From NCBI GenBank assembly GCA_964506645.1, contig CAZDML010000133.1, positions 1 to 5,445 of the forward strand: a stretch of 5,445 nucleotides of DNA, given 5' to 3'. Positions 1 to 5,445 of the stretch are shown here, piece by piece; positions within the stretch are counted from its first letter, which is position 1, and each line of letters starts with the position of its first letter. The DNA is from CAZDML01 sp964506645 (GTDB lineage Bacteria; Elusimicrobiota; Elusimicrobia; 2-01-FULL-59-12). The position numbers and the translations under genes were made by a program. Under the pieces are notes generated by a model. It was not told the DNA's origin, ran no database searches, and worked only from the letters and a program-made list of their open reading frames with translations.

Positions 1-746
1 CTGTTCAAAATGGCGGAGCGAACGAGTATTTTATGGTGGAGTACAAGCTCCGTAGCGCGGGGAGCTACGATCAACAAATTCCAGGCGATGGTCTATTGAT
101 CTGGCATATCGACGACGATATCACGAGTGCCCGGGGTGTTACGGTCACGAATTCGAGTCTGGCAAATACGGTCAATACCGGAAGCCCGCATTATGGGGTG
201 ACTGTTGTTACTTCCGATGGTGCGCGTTTGGACCAAGGGACCAATCTGGGGACTTCAGACAATTTGTTTGGTACAGGGGGAACGTTTTCGTCAGGGAAGT
301 CAAACACCTTTAGCGGTCAGGAATCTGGGATCAGTGTGGCCAATATTCGTGGAATTGGAACGGCAACGGCAAGTTTTGATGTTTCCAACATACGCAGTGC
401 AAGTTCTCAGAACATCATTAAACTAACGGCCTATCCAAATCCCGCAGGCAAAGGGTATACACATCCCAATGGCGAAGGGCATGTCACTCTCCAGTTTCAG
501 GTCGCGAAGGCGGCGCAGACCTATTCGATCAATATTTATACGCTTAGCGGCGATCTCGTAAAGAAGATTTCACAGGAGGACATCACGCTCCATCTTAACG
601 ACCGCTCGAGTGATGAGAAATGGGTGTATGAATATGTATGGGATTTCTCTAACGGGGATGGAAAACTAGTGGCGCCCGGTGTCTATCTTTACATGCTTCG
701 CGTGGATGGAGACAGCAAAGCCAATAAAGTCGTTATTATTCGATAA
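1..746 (+). CDS. M6-family (immune inhibitor A-like) metalloprotease, C-terminal part with T9SS-type sorting domain; 5' partial
   Basis: The reading frame is open from position 3 and ends at TAA 744-746, giving 247 visible residues. The ATG at 33 is internal: the residues just before it (NEYF) belong to the same conserved block. Seen: EYFMVEYK, then PGDGLLIWHIDDD (about codons 28-40 of the visible part), HYGVTVVTSDGARLD, and a GISVANI strand. This succession is typical of the region after the catalytic domain in M6 peptidases, where EYFLVE...LPGxGLLIWHID recurs. The zinc-binding HExxH is not in the window, so activity cannot be judged. The last ~107 residues (from about 423) look like a FlgD-Ig-like/Por secretion C-terminal domain: AYPNPAGKG, INIYTLSGDLVKKI, WDFSNGDGKLVAPGVYLYML, and a basic end KVVIIR. 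In T9SS bacteria this domain directs export through SprA and is then usually removed. Inference: a secreted or surface protease using the T9SS. It could instead be a non-proteolytic M6-like surface protein. Its end overlaps the convergent lptG by 11 bp. Confidence 0.87.
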   Translation, partial: VQNGGANEYFMVEYKLRSAGSYDQQIPGDGLLIWHIDDDITSARGVTVTNSSLANTVNTGSPHYGVTVVTSDGARLDQGTNLGTSDNLFGTGGTFSSGKSNTFSGQESGISVANIRGIGTATASFDVSNIRSASSQNIIKLTAYPNPAGKGYTHPNGEGHVTLQFQVAKAAQTYSINIYTLSGDLVKKISQEDITLHLNDRSSDEKWVYEYVWDFSNGDGKLVAPGVYLYMLRVDGDSKANKVVIIR

Positions 747-1809
747 GCTTCCAAAGCGCCATTCCACCAAATCCGATGTTGGCCAGCCATGCGGCAATCG
801 CTGGCGGCAACCGACCCTGCTCCCCTAAAGACTGACAAATCGATGTCGTTCCCCAATAAAAAAAAGTAAGTCCCAGTGCCCAGGCAAACGATTGAACACG
901 GGCCTTTTGGCCGCTCTTAATAGCGAATGGAATGCCCAGGAGAATGACGATAATGTGGGCAAAGGGCAGCGCAATTTTCATGTGCAGTGCCATGCGCTCC
1001 ATGTTGGTGCTGGCGCCTAGCGCTTTAAGGCGTCGAATACGCCGGACCAGTTCTCCTCCCGTCATATCTTCCGGGATTTTGTCTTCAAAAATAAAATCGC
1101 CAGGGCGCTCGGGAATGTGAAGAGAGAGTTCATCAAACTTCTTCTGGCGGTATCCGTCCTCATCGGCTGTGCTGTAATGAATGAGAACTGCATCGGTAAA
1201 GACCCACTCGTTTTTGACGTAGCGGCCGTGCTTAGCGGTTAATGTCTCAATCGGCTTTCCGCTTTTATCAAAGCGGTCGATCACGATGTCTTTCATTTCA
1301 TTCTTGTCGACGTCGAGCCAGCCAATTGTAAAACGCCGTCCTTCACGCCCAATCGCGACAATATGGTCGCGCACTGCGCTATCGATGACTTCCTGTTTGA
1401 TGTTGACACGATAAATGCGCCGAGACATGTCGTTGATCTTGGGCAAAAAGCTTAATCCGCCTATCAGGGAAAACATGGAGATAACGACACCGCAATACAG
1501 AAGAGGACGGTAGAGGCGGAGCGTGGCTATGCCGGCGCCTTTCATGGCAGTGATTTCACCCTGTTGTTGAAGCTTCCCAAGAGACAGCATGACGGCAATG
1601 AGTGTTGCCACAGTAAGGAAAAGGTTGAGCAAATAGGGGAGCCCGAGAACAATAAAAAAAACAACGTCTCTCGTATGGGCTTGGAAGTTGTTAAAAATCT
1701 GCATCTTGTCAAAAAAACGACCGATGATGACCAGAATGCTGAAGATGAGAATATTCCCGCCAAAGGGTTTAAGAAATTCTTTAAGCAGATATTTGTCGAT
1801 AATTTTCAT
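736..1809 (-). CDS. lptG: LPS export system permease LptG (YjgP/YjgQ family)
   Basis: A 357-residue protein, the usual length for LptG. With LptF and the ATPase LptB it forms the inner-membrane ABC transporter that extracts LPS and passes it to the periplasmic Lpt bridge. Seen: N-terminus MKIIDKYLLKEF; hydrophobic segments near 17-33, 50-76 and 102-122; a soluble, charged periplasmic beta-rich section about 123-270; then three more membrane segments near 275-297, 303-325 and 335-355. Family signatures are GKLQQQGEITAMKGAGIA (78-95), the cytoplasmic loop that meets LptB, and GRLPPAIAAWLAN (332-344). The six-helix, split-by-jellyroll layout is complete, with no truncation. The ATG lies inside the end of lptF (ATGA, 4-nt overlap). 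No clear Shine-Dalgarno precedes it, so translation is probably coupled to lptF. It is the second gene of the pair, as in the E. coli lptF-lptG order. lptB is not in the window. Confidence 0.95.
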   Translation of the reverse strand: MKIIDKYLLKEFLKPFGGNILIFSILVIIGRFFDKMQIFNNFQAHTRDVVFFIVLGLPYLLNLFLTVATLIAVMLSLGKLQQQGEITAMKGAGIATLRLYRPLLYCGVVISMFSLIGGLSFLPKINDMSRRIYRVNIKQEVIDSAVRDHIVAIGREGRRFTIGWLDVDKNEMKDIVIDRFDKSGKPIETLTAKHGRYVKNEWVFTDAVLIHYSTADEDGYRQKKFDELSLHIPERPGDFIFEDKIPEDMTGGELVRRIRRLKALGASTNMERMALHMKIALPFAHIIVILLGIPFAIKSGQKARVQSFAWALGLTFFYWGTTSICQSLGEQGRLPPAIAAWLANIGFGGMALWKLIE

Positions 1810-2894
1810 TGGCGTAAAAAATGGCGGCAGAGGATGACGCTAATAATAAAAAGAATTCCGTGCCCCATCCATACAGCGATAACAGGGGGAAGCTGACCAC
1901 GCTGTCCTAGGCTAACGCCGCTCATAAGGAATACATAATAGAACGCCACGATGCCGATGCTGAGTATAAAGCCGACGGACTTGCCTCCGCGCTTAACGCG
2001 TACAGCGAGAGGAACGGCAAGAAAAACAAACAACAGTGGGGCGGTCGCAAGCACAGACCGCAGGTGGAGTTCGCACAAAAGAAGCGGATGGGGAAGCGAT
2101 TGTGCAGACTTCGCTCGAGACTCACGTAAAAGCTCGAAGCTGTCCATCTCCTGGATTGCGCGATTCTCAGTCTTTTGTTTGCTCTCGAACGGAATGAAAA
2201 TAATGTAGCGATCGAAAACTGTGTGCGTCCAACGATCTGGATTGCTGGCATCAATTTGCTGGATGTGGCCTTGCTGGAGCGTGAGGGTCATGCCTTTAGC
2301 GGAATCGACCTGTGCATCACCGCTTTCGGCAAAGATGCGTAGAGGGGTCGTGTTCGCTGAGGTTTTGTAAATTGTGATTTGGTGGAGTGTCGGTTTAGAC
2401 TTTGTTTTTCTGTCGACATACAGATGATAGTCCCCAATCATGGAAAACGTTTTAGGTTCAATTTGCAACAGTGGATTGCGTTGCAGGACACGGATGTAGA
2501 GCGAGCGAAATTTGGAATGGGTGTGCGGGGCAATGTAGTGATTAAAGGGCAATAGAAAGAGGGTGCTCGCCAGGGCAACCCCGATCGCGGGGGTTAAGAA
2601 GCTCCAGGAGGAAATGCCGCTGGCCCGAACTGCTGTAATTTCCTGGGTTTCAGAAAGGTGGCCAAACGTGAGGAGGGACCCCAATAAATTGGACATGGGG
2701 AGGGTCAACGTCAGGGTCGCCGACAGCATCAGGAACAAGAGCTCCAGGGTCAGGTCCAGTCCGACCCCCTTATTGATTAAGAGGTCGACCAGTTCAAAGA
2801 GTTTATCCAGCAGAAGAACAAAGGTGAAAATGGTGAGGCCGAGAACCAGGTTGGTTGCAAATTGTAGGGAGATGTAACGGGAGAGGATTTTCAC
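1806..2894 (-). CDS. lptF: LPS export system permease LptF (YjgP/YjgQ family)
   Basis: A 362-residue partner of LptG in the LptB2FG LPS extractor of the inner membrane. I chose the GTG at 2894 because it gives MKILSRYISLQF, matching the normal start of this family and the MKIIDKYLLKEF of the neighbouring LptG. A TTG two codons upstream (2900) keeps the frame and gives 364 residues. Seen, in 364-residue numbering: membrane segments near 15-33, 52-78, 100-120, 283-302, 308-328 and 340-358; a periplasmic beta-rich domain about 121-270; FVLLLDKLFELVDLLINKGV (27-46), very typical of LptF; ETQEITAVRASGIS (84-97), the LptB-contact loop; and PLAVRVKRGGKSVGF (297-311) plus GQLPPVIAVWMGH (335-347). No Shine-Dalgarno sequence precedes either start. 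A TATTAT box lies 6-7 nt upstream of the GTG, so a leaderless or near-leaderless mRNA is possible. It is the first gene of the operon, transcribed away from sprA. Confidence 0.94.
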   Translation of the reverse strand: MKILSRYISLQFATNLVLGLTIFTFVLLLDKLFELVDLLINKGVGLDLTLELLFLMLSATLTLTLPMSNLLGSLLTFGHLSETQEITAVRASGISSWSFLTPAIGVALASTLFLLPFNHYIAPHTHSKFRSLYIRVLQRNPLLQIEPKTFSMIGDYHLYVDRKTKSKPTLHQITIYKTSANTTPLRIFAESGDAQVDSAKGMTLTLQQGHIQQIDASNPDRWTHTVFDRYIIFIPFESKQKTENRAIQEMDSFELLRESRAKSAQSLPHPLLLCELHLRSVLATAPLLFVFLAVPLAVRVKRGGKSVGFILSIGIVAFYYVFLMSGVSLGQRGQLPPVIAVWMGHGILFIISVILCRHFLRQ

Positions 2895-2900
2895 TCGCAA

Positions 2901-2929
2901 ATAATAGCTATTTTTACAACTTATTTACA
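2901..2929 (-). promoter_or_regulatory. Candidate promoter for lptF-lptG, possibly giving a leaderless mRNA
   Basis: Read on the minus strand, TATTAT (2906 down to 2901) sits 6 nt before the GTG start of lptF. A weak -35-like TGTAAA (2929 down to 2924, three of six consensus bases) lies 17 bp upstream of it, using the same bases as the TTTACA proposed for the opposite promoter. If this is the -10 box, transcription would begin at about 2894-2895, at the start codon itself, which fits the absence of a Shine-Dalgarno sequence. The evidence is modest because AT-rich DNA gives such boxes by chance. Confidence 0.35.
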
Positions 2930-2940
2930 CCCTCGTTACA
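2914..2940. repeat. Three TTACA direct repeats with an 11-bp period
   Basis: TTACA occurs at 2914-2918, 2925-2929 and 2936-2940, each copy starting exactly 11 bp after the previous one, so all three lie on nearly the same face of the helix. The array sits between the two divergent promoter boxes and the middle copy overlaps the candidate -35 elements. This is the pattern expected of tandem sites for a regulator, though five-base units in AT-rich DNA are weak evidence alone. Confidence 0.45.
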
Positions 2941-2950
2941 AAGCTATAAT
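2924..2950 (+). promoter_or_regulatory. Candidate sigma-70-type promoter for the sprA-like gene
   Basis: A perfect TATAAT lies at 2945-2950. The best -35 match upstream is TTTACA (2924-2929, five of six consensus bases), but the spacing is only 15 bp; TTATTT at 2921-2926 would give 18 bp with a poorer match. Transcription would start near 2957, leaving a leader of roughly 50 nt that contains the stem-loop at 2966-2999. The strong -10 match carries this call; the -35 choice is uncertain. Confidence 0.5.
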
Positions 2951-2965
2951 GGCCCACTGTTAGAC

Positions 2966-2999
2966 TCTGTTGTGAAGGAGCGGTACACGCCACAACAGA
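2966..2999 (+). promoter_or_regulatory. Stem-loop in the sprA leader, next to the ribosome-binding site
   Basis: TCTGTTGTG (2966-2974) and CACAACAGA (2991-2999) are perfect 9-bp complements. Inside them GCG (2980-2982) can pair with CGC (2988-2990), leaving a five-base loop GTACA and a bulge AAGGA on the left arm. The structure ends one base before the GAGGGG ribosome-binding site. It has no following T-run, so it is not a simple terminator. It could act as an RNA element controlling sprA translation or mRNA stability, or as a DNA operator for a dimeric regulator; the sequence does not decide which. Confidence 0.5.
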
Positions 3000-3000
3000 T

Positions 3001-3012
3001 GAGGGGTCAGTG
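3001..3012 (+). promoter_or_regulatory. Ribosome-binding site and GTG start of the sprA-like gene
   Basis: GAGGGG (3001-3006) precedes the GTG at 3010-3012, with 5 nt between the GAGG core and the start. Reading back in frame, no ATG, GTG or TTG occurs before the in-frame TAA at 2947-2949. The GTG is therefore the first possible start, and it yields a signal peptide immediately. Confidence 0.75.
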
Positions 3013-5445
3013 AAAAAACAGTTATGGCGTTGGGGGCTTTTGGCCGGGCTTCTAACGTTTTCCTTTTTCGCCATTTACGCAGACAGCCGGATACCCGATC
3101 GGATTCTCGAAGGGCTGTCTCTGCTCAAGCGACCGATCGAAGATCTCCTGCCGGATCTGGATCAGTCAACCAATTTCTCTTCCGAAGACATTAATCTCGC
3201 CGAATTAGATCTCGATCCCTATCAAGAACTTCGTAATAGTCGTGAACGCTGGAATGAAATGCGCCGCATTATCGAATCCGGTCGTCCGATTTATACCCCA
3301 CTGCCTTCTGAAATCGTCATTTCAACATCACCCACAGGACGTTTAGCGCCGGCGGTTCCTCCGCCTCCAGGATTCACCGTTCAATTGCCTTACGAGTCGC
3401 GTCTGACGGTTTCAGGACGCAAAGTCATTGGGATGAGCTTTCAGTCGACCCATTACGGTAATTTGACAGCTCAACAGGGTTTGCCAACATCCCAAAATGC
3501 TTTCCAGCTCCAGCAGCAGTTGCAGGTGCGGATAAACGGCCAGGTGGGGAGAAAAGTAACGGTCAATGTCGACTTTGATGACACCAAAGAAGACAAGAAA
3601 GATATATCGATCGTTTATAAGGGTGACCCGGATGAAGTGGTGCAAAGGGCAGCGTTCGGGGATATTACGTTATCATTGCCTCAGACTGAATTTGCGGGAT
3701 ACAGCAAGCAGCTTTTCGGGGCTTCTGCGGAATTGAAGTACAAAGCCGTTAAAGGCTATATCATCGGCAGCCGAACAAAAGGTCAGACGGAAACAAAGCA
3801 ATTTGTAGGCAACGTCATCTTAAATCGTATTGATGTGTCAGATACCGCCTATGTGCGGAGGCGTTTCTACAACGTCAAGCGAATGACTGGTGTGACTGGC
3901 ATCGTGCAGGGGTCGGAATCGATATTTCTAGACAACCGTGATCCTTCCCGTGTCAATGTCTCTTCTCCTGGGATTACGGTTGATGGTTCCTTGATCGGAT
4001 TGGGCACCTATACGTTCACGGATCCCGCCCCTCAGGGCTTTAATCGCCTTGCACGAGGACGCGACTATACCATCGATACCTCGTCAGGCGTTATTACCTT
4101 TAGCCCATCACTTAATATTGGCGTAAATCATGTTATTGCCATTGATTTTACCGATCCCGTTAACGGCCGTATCAGTAGCCTTGGGAACAACCCTGGCCAA
4201 CTGAAGATATTGAAGTATGACGAGAGCGCTGTTACCGGTATTCCGACGACAGAAGAGCTGACACACTACAACATCGGAGCCAACAAAATCGTGCGTGATA
4301 ACAACCAGGGCAATTTTGCTCTGCGTGTATTCGATTTAAACCGCAATGATGTGGGGTCTCAAATCGGTGTGCAGTACTTGCCAAGCACCAATGCAAGCCA
4401 GATTATTGTCGACTTTGAAGCTGGCACTTTTGTCCTGACTCGACGTCTCGATGCGGTCAATACGTCTTTTTCAGATATTTACAACACAAGCCCGAATCAC
4501 CACGTGACTTTCTTTGTGGAATATCGTGCACGGGTTAAAACATACACACTCCGACCCAATATCGTTCTGAACAGCGAACGTATCCTCTTGAACGGTCGTC
4601 AGTTGACGCGAGATGTGGATTACTTTATCGATTATGAATCCGGCTTCATTACATTTTTTAATGAGGACCAGATCACTGAAAACACGACGATCACAGCGAC
4701 CTACGACTTTTCGCCCTTTGGGATCGCCGGCGCGCAGCAGGACACCTTGGTCGGTGCGCGAGCGGAAGCCTCCATGTATCCGTTCGGGAATATTCTCAGC
4801 CAAAGCTATATCGGTTCCACTGTGCTTTATGATTTTGCTCCCAAACAAACCTCTGCGCCGAATATCCGTCAGACTTCTGGCAGCTTTCTCGTTTCCGAAG
4901 CGGATGTTAATTTCAAAGATCTCATTTTCTCGCCCCTGCCGCTTTTAAAATCCAGTTTTAAAGCCGAAGGCGCGCGCAGCGCACGCAACGTGAATACCTT
5001 TGGTCAGGCCTTGATTGACAATATGGAAGGAACCAAGGATGAGACTTCTACAGGTCTGAATGTCGCTAATTGGCAGGTGGCGCGCAATCCCTCCGGAGCT
5101 GTGGGCTATTTGGCGAGCTTGGCAAGGAACCTGGGCAATGAAACAGTGAAAGTGCTCGATATCAATCCGAATGCTTCCGCACTGCCAGGAGATCAACAGC
5201 AAGTTCTCGTCTTGCCTTACGATTTGACCACATCAACGGAAACCTCCATCGTGACGGTCCTCAGTCCCTCGGGTGTAGACCTGTCAAAGAAACTGTACCT
5301 CGAAATGTACATCAAAGGGGATGGTTCGGTGGCCAGCGGCTCAGCCTCCGGCACGCAGTTCAATGTGTCGCTCGGACAGATCAGCGAAGATGCCGATGGA
5401 ACCAACGGCGGCTTCATGACTGTCAACGTTTCCAGCCCGGATTCT
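3010..5445 (+). CDS. sprA: SprA/Sov-like T9SS outer-membrane translocon protein, 3' partial
   Basis: 812 codons without a stop, running off the window. SprA proteins are about 2,400 residues, so this is probably the first third. In Bacteroidota SprA is the giant outer-membrane barrel through which T9SS cargo leaves the cell. Seen: signal peptide (MKKQLWRWG, hydrophobic core, likely cut after A24 in FAIYA); a charged N-terminal stretch (25-110); a proline-rich linker PAVPPPPGF (114-122); ESRLTVSGRKVIGM (129-142); and QLQQQLQVRINGQVGRKVTV followed by DFDD...YKGDPDEVVQRAAFGDITLSLP and KQLFGASAELKY (about 163-243). This last block closely follows SprA's N-terminal pattern (graded hydrophilic strands, EGKEDDI..I..GNV.L.L, LFGIK.ELQFG). 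Three hairpin-like units recur: YTIDTSSGVITF (353-364), IIVDFEAGTFVL (465-476) and YFIDYESGFITF (538-549). ALIDNMEGTKD...NW (667-688) corresponds to SprA's YIDDFEG...W motif. It starts divergently from lptF. Assignment rests on motif memory, not a search; a large SprA paralogue with another role is possible. Confidence 0.83.
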   Translation, partial: MKKQLWRWGLLAGLLTFSFFAIYADSRIPDRILEGLSLLKRPIEDLLPDLDQSTNFSSEDINLAELDLDPYQELRNSRERWNEMRRIIESGRPIYTPLPSEIVISTSPTGRLAPAVPPPPGFTVQLPYESRLTVSGRKVIGMSFQSTHYGNLTAQQGLPTSQNAFQLQQQLQVRINGQVGRKVTVNVDFDDTKEDKKDISIVYKGDPDEVVQRAAFGDITLSLPQTEFAGYSKQLFGASAELKYKAVKGYIIGSRTKGQTETKQFVGNVILNRIDVSDTAYVRRRFYNVKRMTGVTGIVQGSESIFLDNRDPSRVNVSSPGITVDGSLIGLGTYTFTDPAPQGFNRLARGRDYTIDTSSGVITFSPSLNIGVNHVIAIDFTDPVNGRISSLGNNPGQLKILKYDESAVTGIPTTEELTHYNIGANKIVRDNNQGNFALRVFDLNRNDVGSQIGVQYLPSTNASQIIVDFEAGTFVLTRRLDAVNTSFSDIYNTSPNHHVTFFVEYRARVKTYTLRPNIVLNSERILLNGRQLTRDVDYFIDYESGFITFFNEDQITENTTITATYDFSPFGIAGAQQDTLVGARAEASMYPFGNILSQSYIGSTVLYDFAPKQTSAPNIRQTSGSFLVSEADVNFKDLIFSPLPLLKSSFKAEGARSARNVNTFGQALIDNMEGTKDETSTGLNVANWQVARNPSGAVGYLASLARNLGNETVKVLDINPNASALPGDQQQVLVLPYDLTTSTETSIVTVLSPSGVDLSKKLYLEMYIKGDGSVASGSASGTQFNVSLGQISEDADGTNGGFMTVNVSSPDS

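Larger units (their letters stand above)
2895..3009. promoter_or_regulatory. Divergent control region between lptF and the sprA-like gene
   Basis: About 115 bp of noncoding DNA separate the two divergent starts. The lptF-proximal half (2899-2950) is AT-rich and the sprA-proximal half is not. It holds promoter-like boxes for both directions, a perfect 10-bp palindrome AATAGCTATT (2903-2912), three helically phased TTACA repeats, and a stem-loop in the presumed sprA leader. These are listed separately. The two promoters are so close that whatever binds here would probably affect both. Confidence 0.7.

Noticed and set aside
33..35. ATG at 33 as the true start of the protease gene
   Set aside because: The frame is open upstream to the window edge, and the preceding residues (NEYF) are part of the conserved M6 block EYFxVE, so the ATG is internal.
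782..805. GCCAGC...GCTGGC inverted repeat near the end of lptG, considered as a terminator
   Set aside because: It lies inside the lptG coding sequence (AAWLANIG region), has a 12-nt loop and only a 6-bp stem, and no T-run follows on either strand.
1564..1896. 110-codon plus-strand frame across the lptF/lptG junction
   Set aside because: It is the antisense of two well-supported genes, with a low-complexity K/N-rich product and no ribosome-binding site.
2898..2900. TTG at 2900 as the lptF start
   Set aside because: It is possible, but the GTG two codons later gives the usual MKI- family N-terminus. Neither has a Shine-Dalgarno, so the TTG is kept only as an alternative.
3412..3645. 77-codon minus-strand frame opposite the start of the sprA-like gene
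   Set aside because: It lies wholly antisense to conserved SprA-like sequence and shows no family resemblance.
4471..4848. 125-codon minus-strand open frame opposite the sprA-like gene
   Set aside because: It has no recognisable domain, and the plus strand here clearly encodes SprA-like sequence in an uninterrupted 812-codon frame.
4613..4948. 111-codon plus-strand frame within the sprA-like gene
   Set aside because: It is out of frame with the real protein, rich in R, S and P as expected of a shadow frame, and has no motif.
1..5445. CRISPR arrays, insertion sequences, tRNA or rRNA genes
   Set aside because: No spaced repeat array, transposase-like frame, terminal inverted repeats or RNA-gene signature was seen. 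Nearly all of the window is accounted for by four coding regions.

Overview
The window comes from a diderm (LPS-bearing) bacterium that appears to have a type IX secretion system (T9SS). Three observations support this: two LPS-export permease genes (lptF, lptG), the first 812 codons of a very large secreted protein resembling the T9SS outer-membrane translocon SprA/Sov, and the tail of an M6-type metalloprotease that ends in a T9SS-like sorting domain. The SprA-like protein is diverged from the Bacteroidota form, and the gene order is not the one I recall for Bacteroidota sprA (near ruvA and gcvH). I therefore favour one of the less-studied T9SS-bearing phyla around or outside the FCB group. 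Elusimicrobiota-like or other candidate phyla are possible, but the phylum cannot be fixed from this sequence alone. Base composition is roughly balanced and coding density is very high.

Layout: (1) positions 1-746, plus strand, hold the 3' end of the M6 metalloprotease gene. Its catalytic part lies upstream of the window. (2) Positions 736-1809 (lptG) and 1806-2894 (lptF), minus strand, form a two-gene operon with a 4-nt ATGA overlap, lptF first. lptG converges on the protease gene and the two overlap tail to tail by 11 bp. (3) Positions about 2895-3009 are a compact divergent control region. It holds a TATAAT box facing sprA, a TATTAT box facing lptF, three TTACA repeats spaced exactly 11 bp apart, and a stem-loop just upstream of the sprA ribosome-binding site. 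(4) Positions 3010-5445, plus strand, hold the sprA-like gene, which starts with GTG and runs off the end of the window. No stretch longer than about 115 bases lacks a gene.

How the parts could work together: LptF and LptG form the inner-membrane channel of the LptB2FG transporter, which extracts LPS for delivery to the outer membrane. SprA is the outer-membrane channel through which T9SS cargo leaves the cell. A protein such as the M6 protease, with a C-terminal sorting domain, is a plausible cargo. In Porphyromonas, T9SS cargo is attached to a form of LPS, so an LPS-export operon sharing a control region with the T9SS translocon is a reasonable functional link, although here it is only an inference from adjacency.
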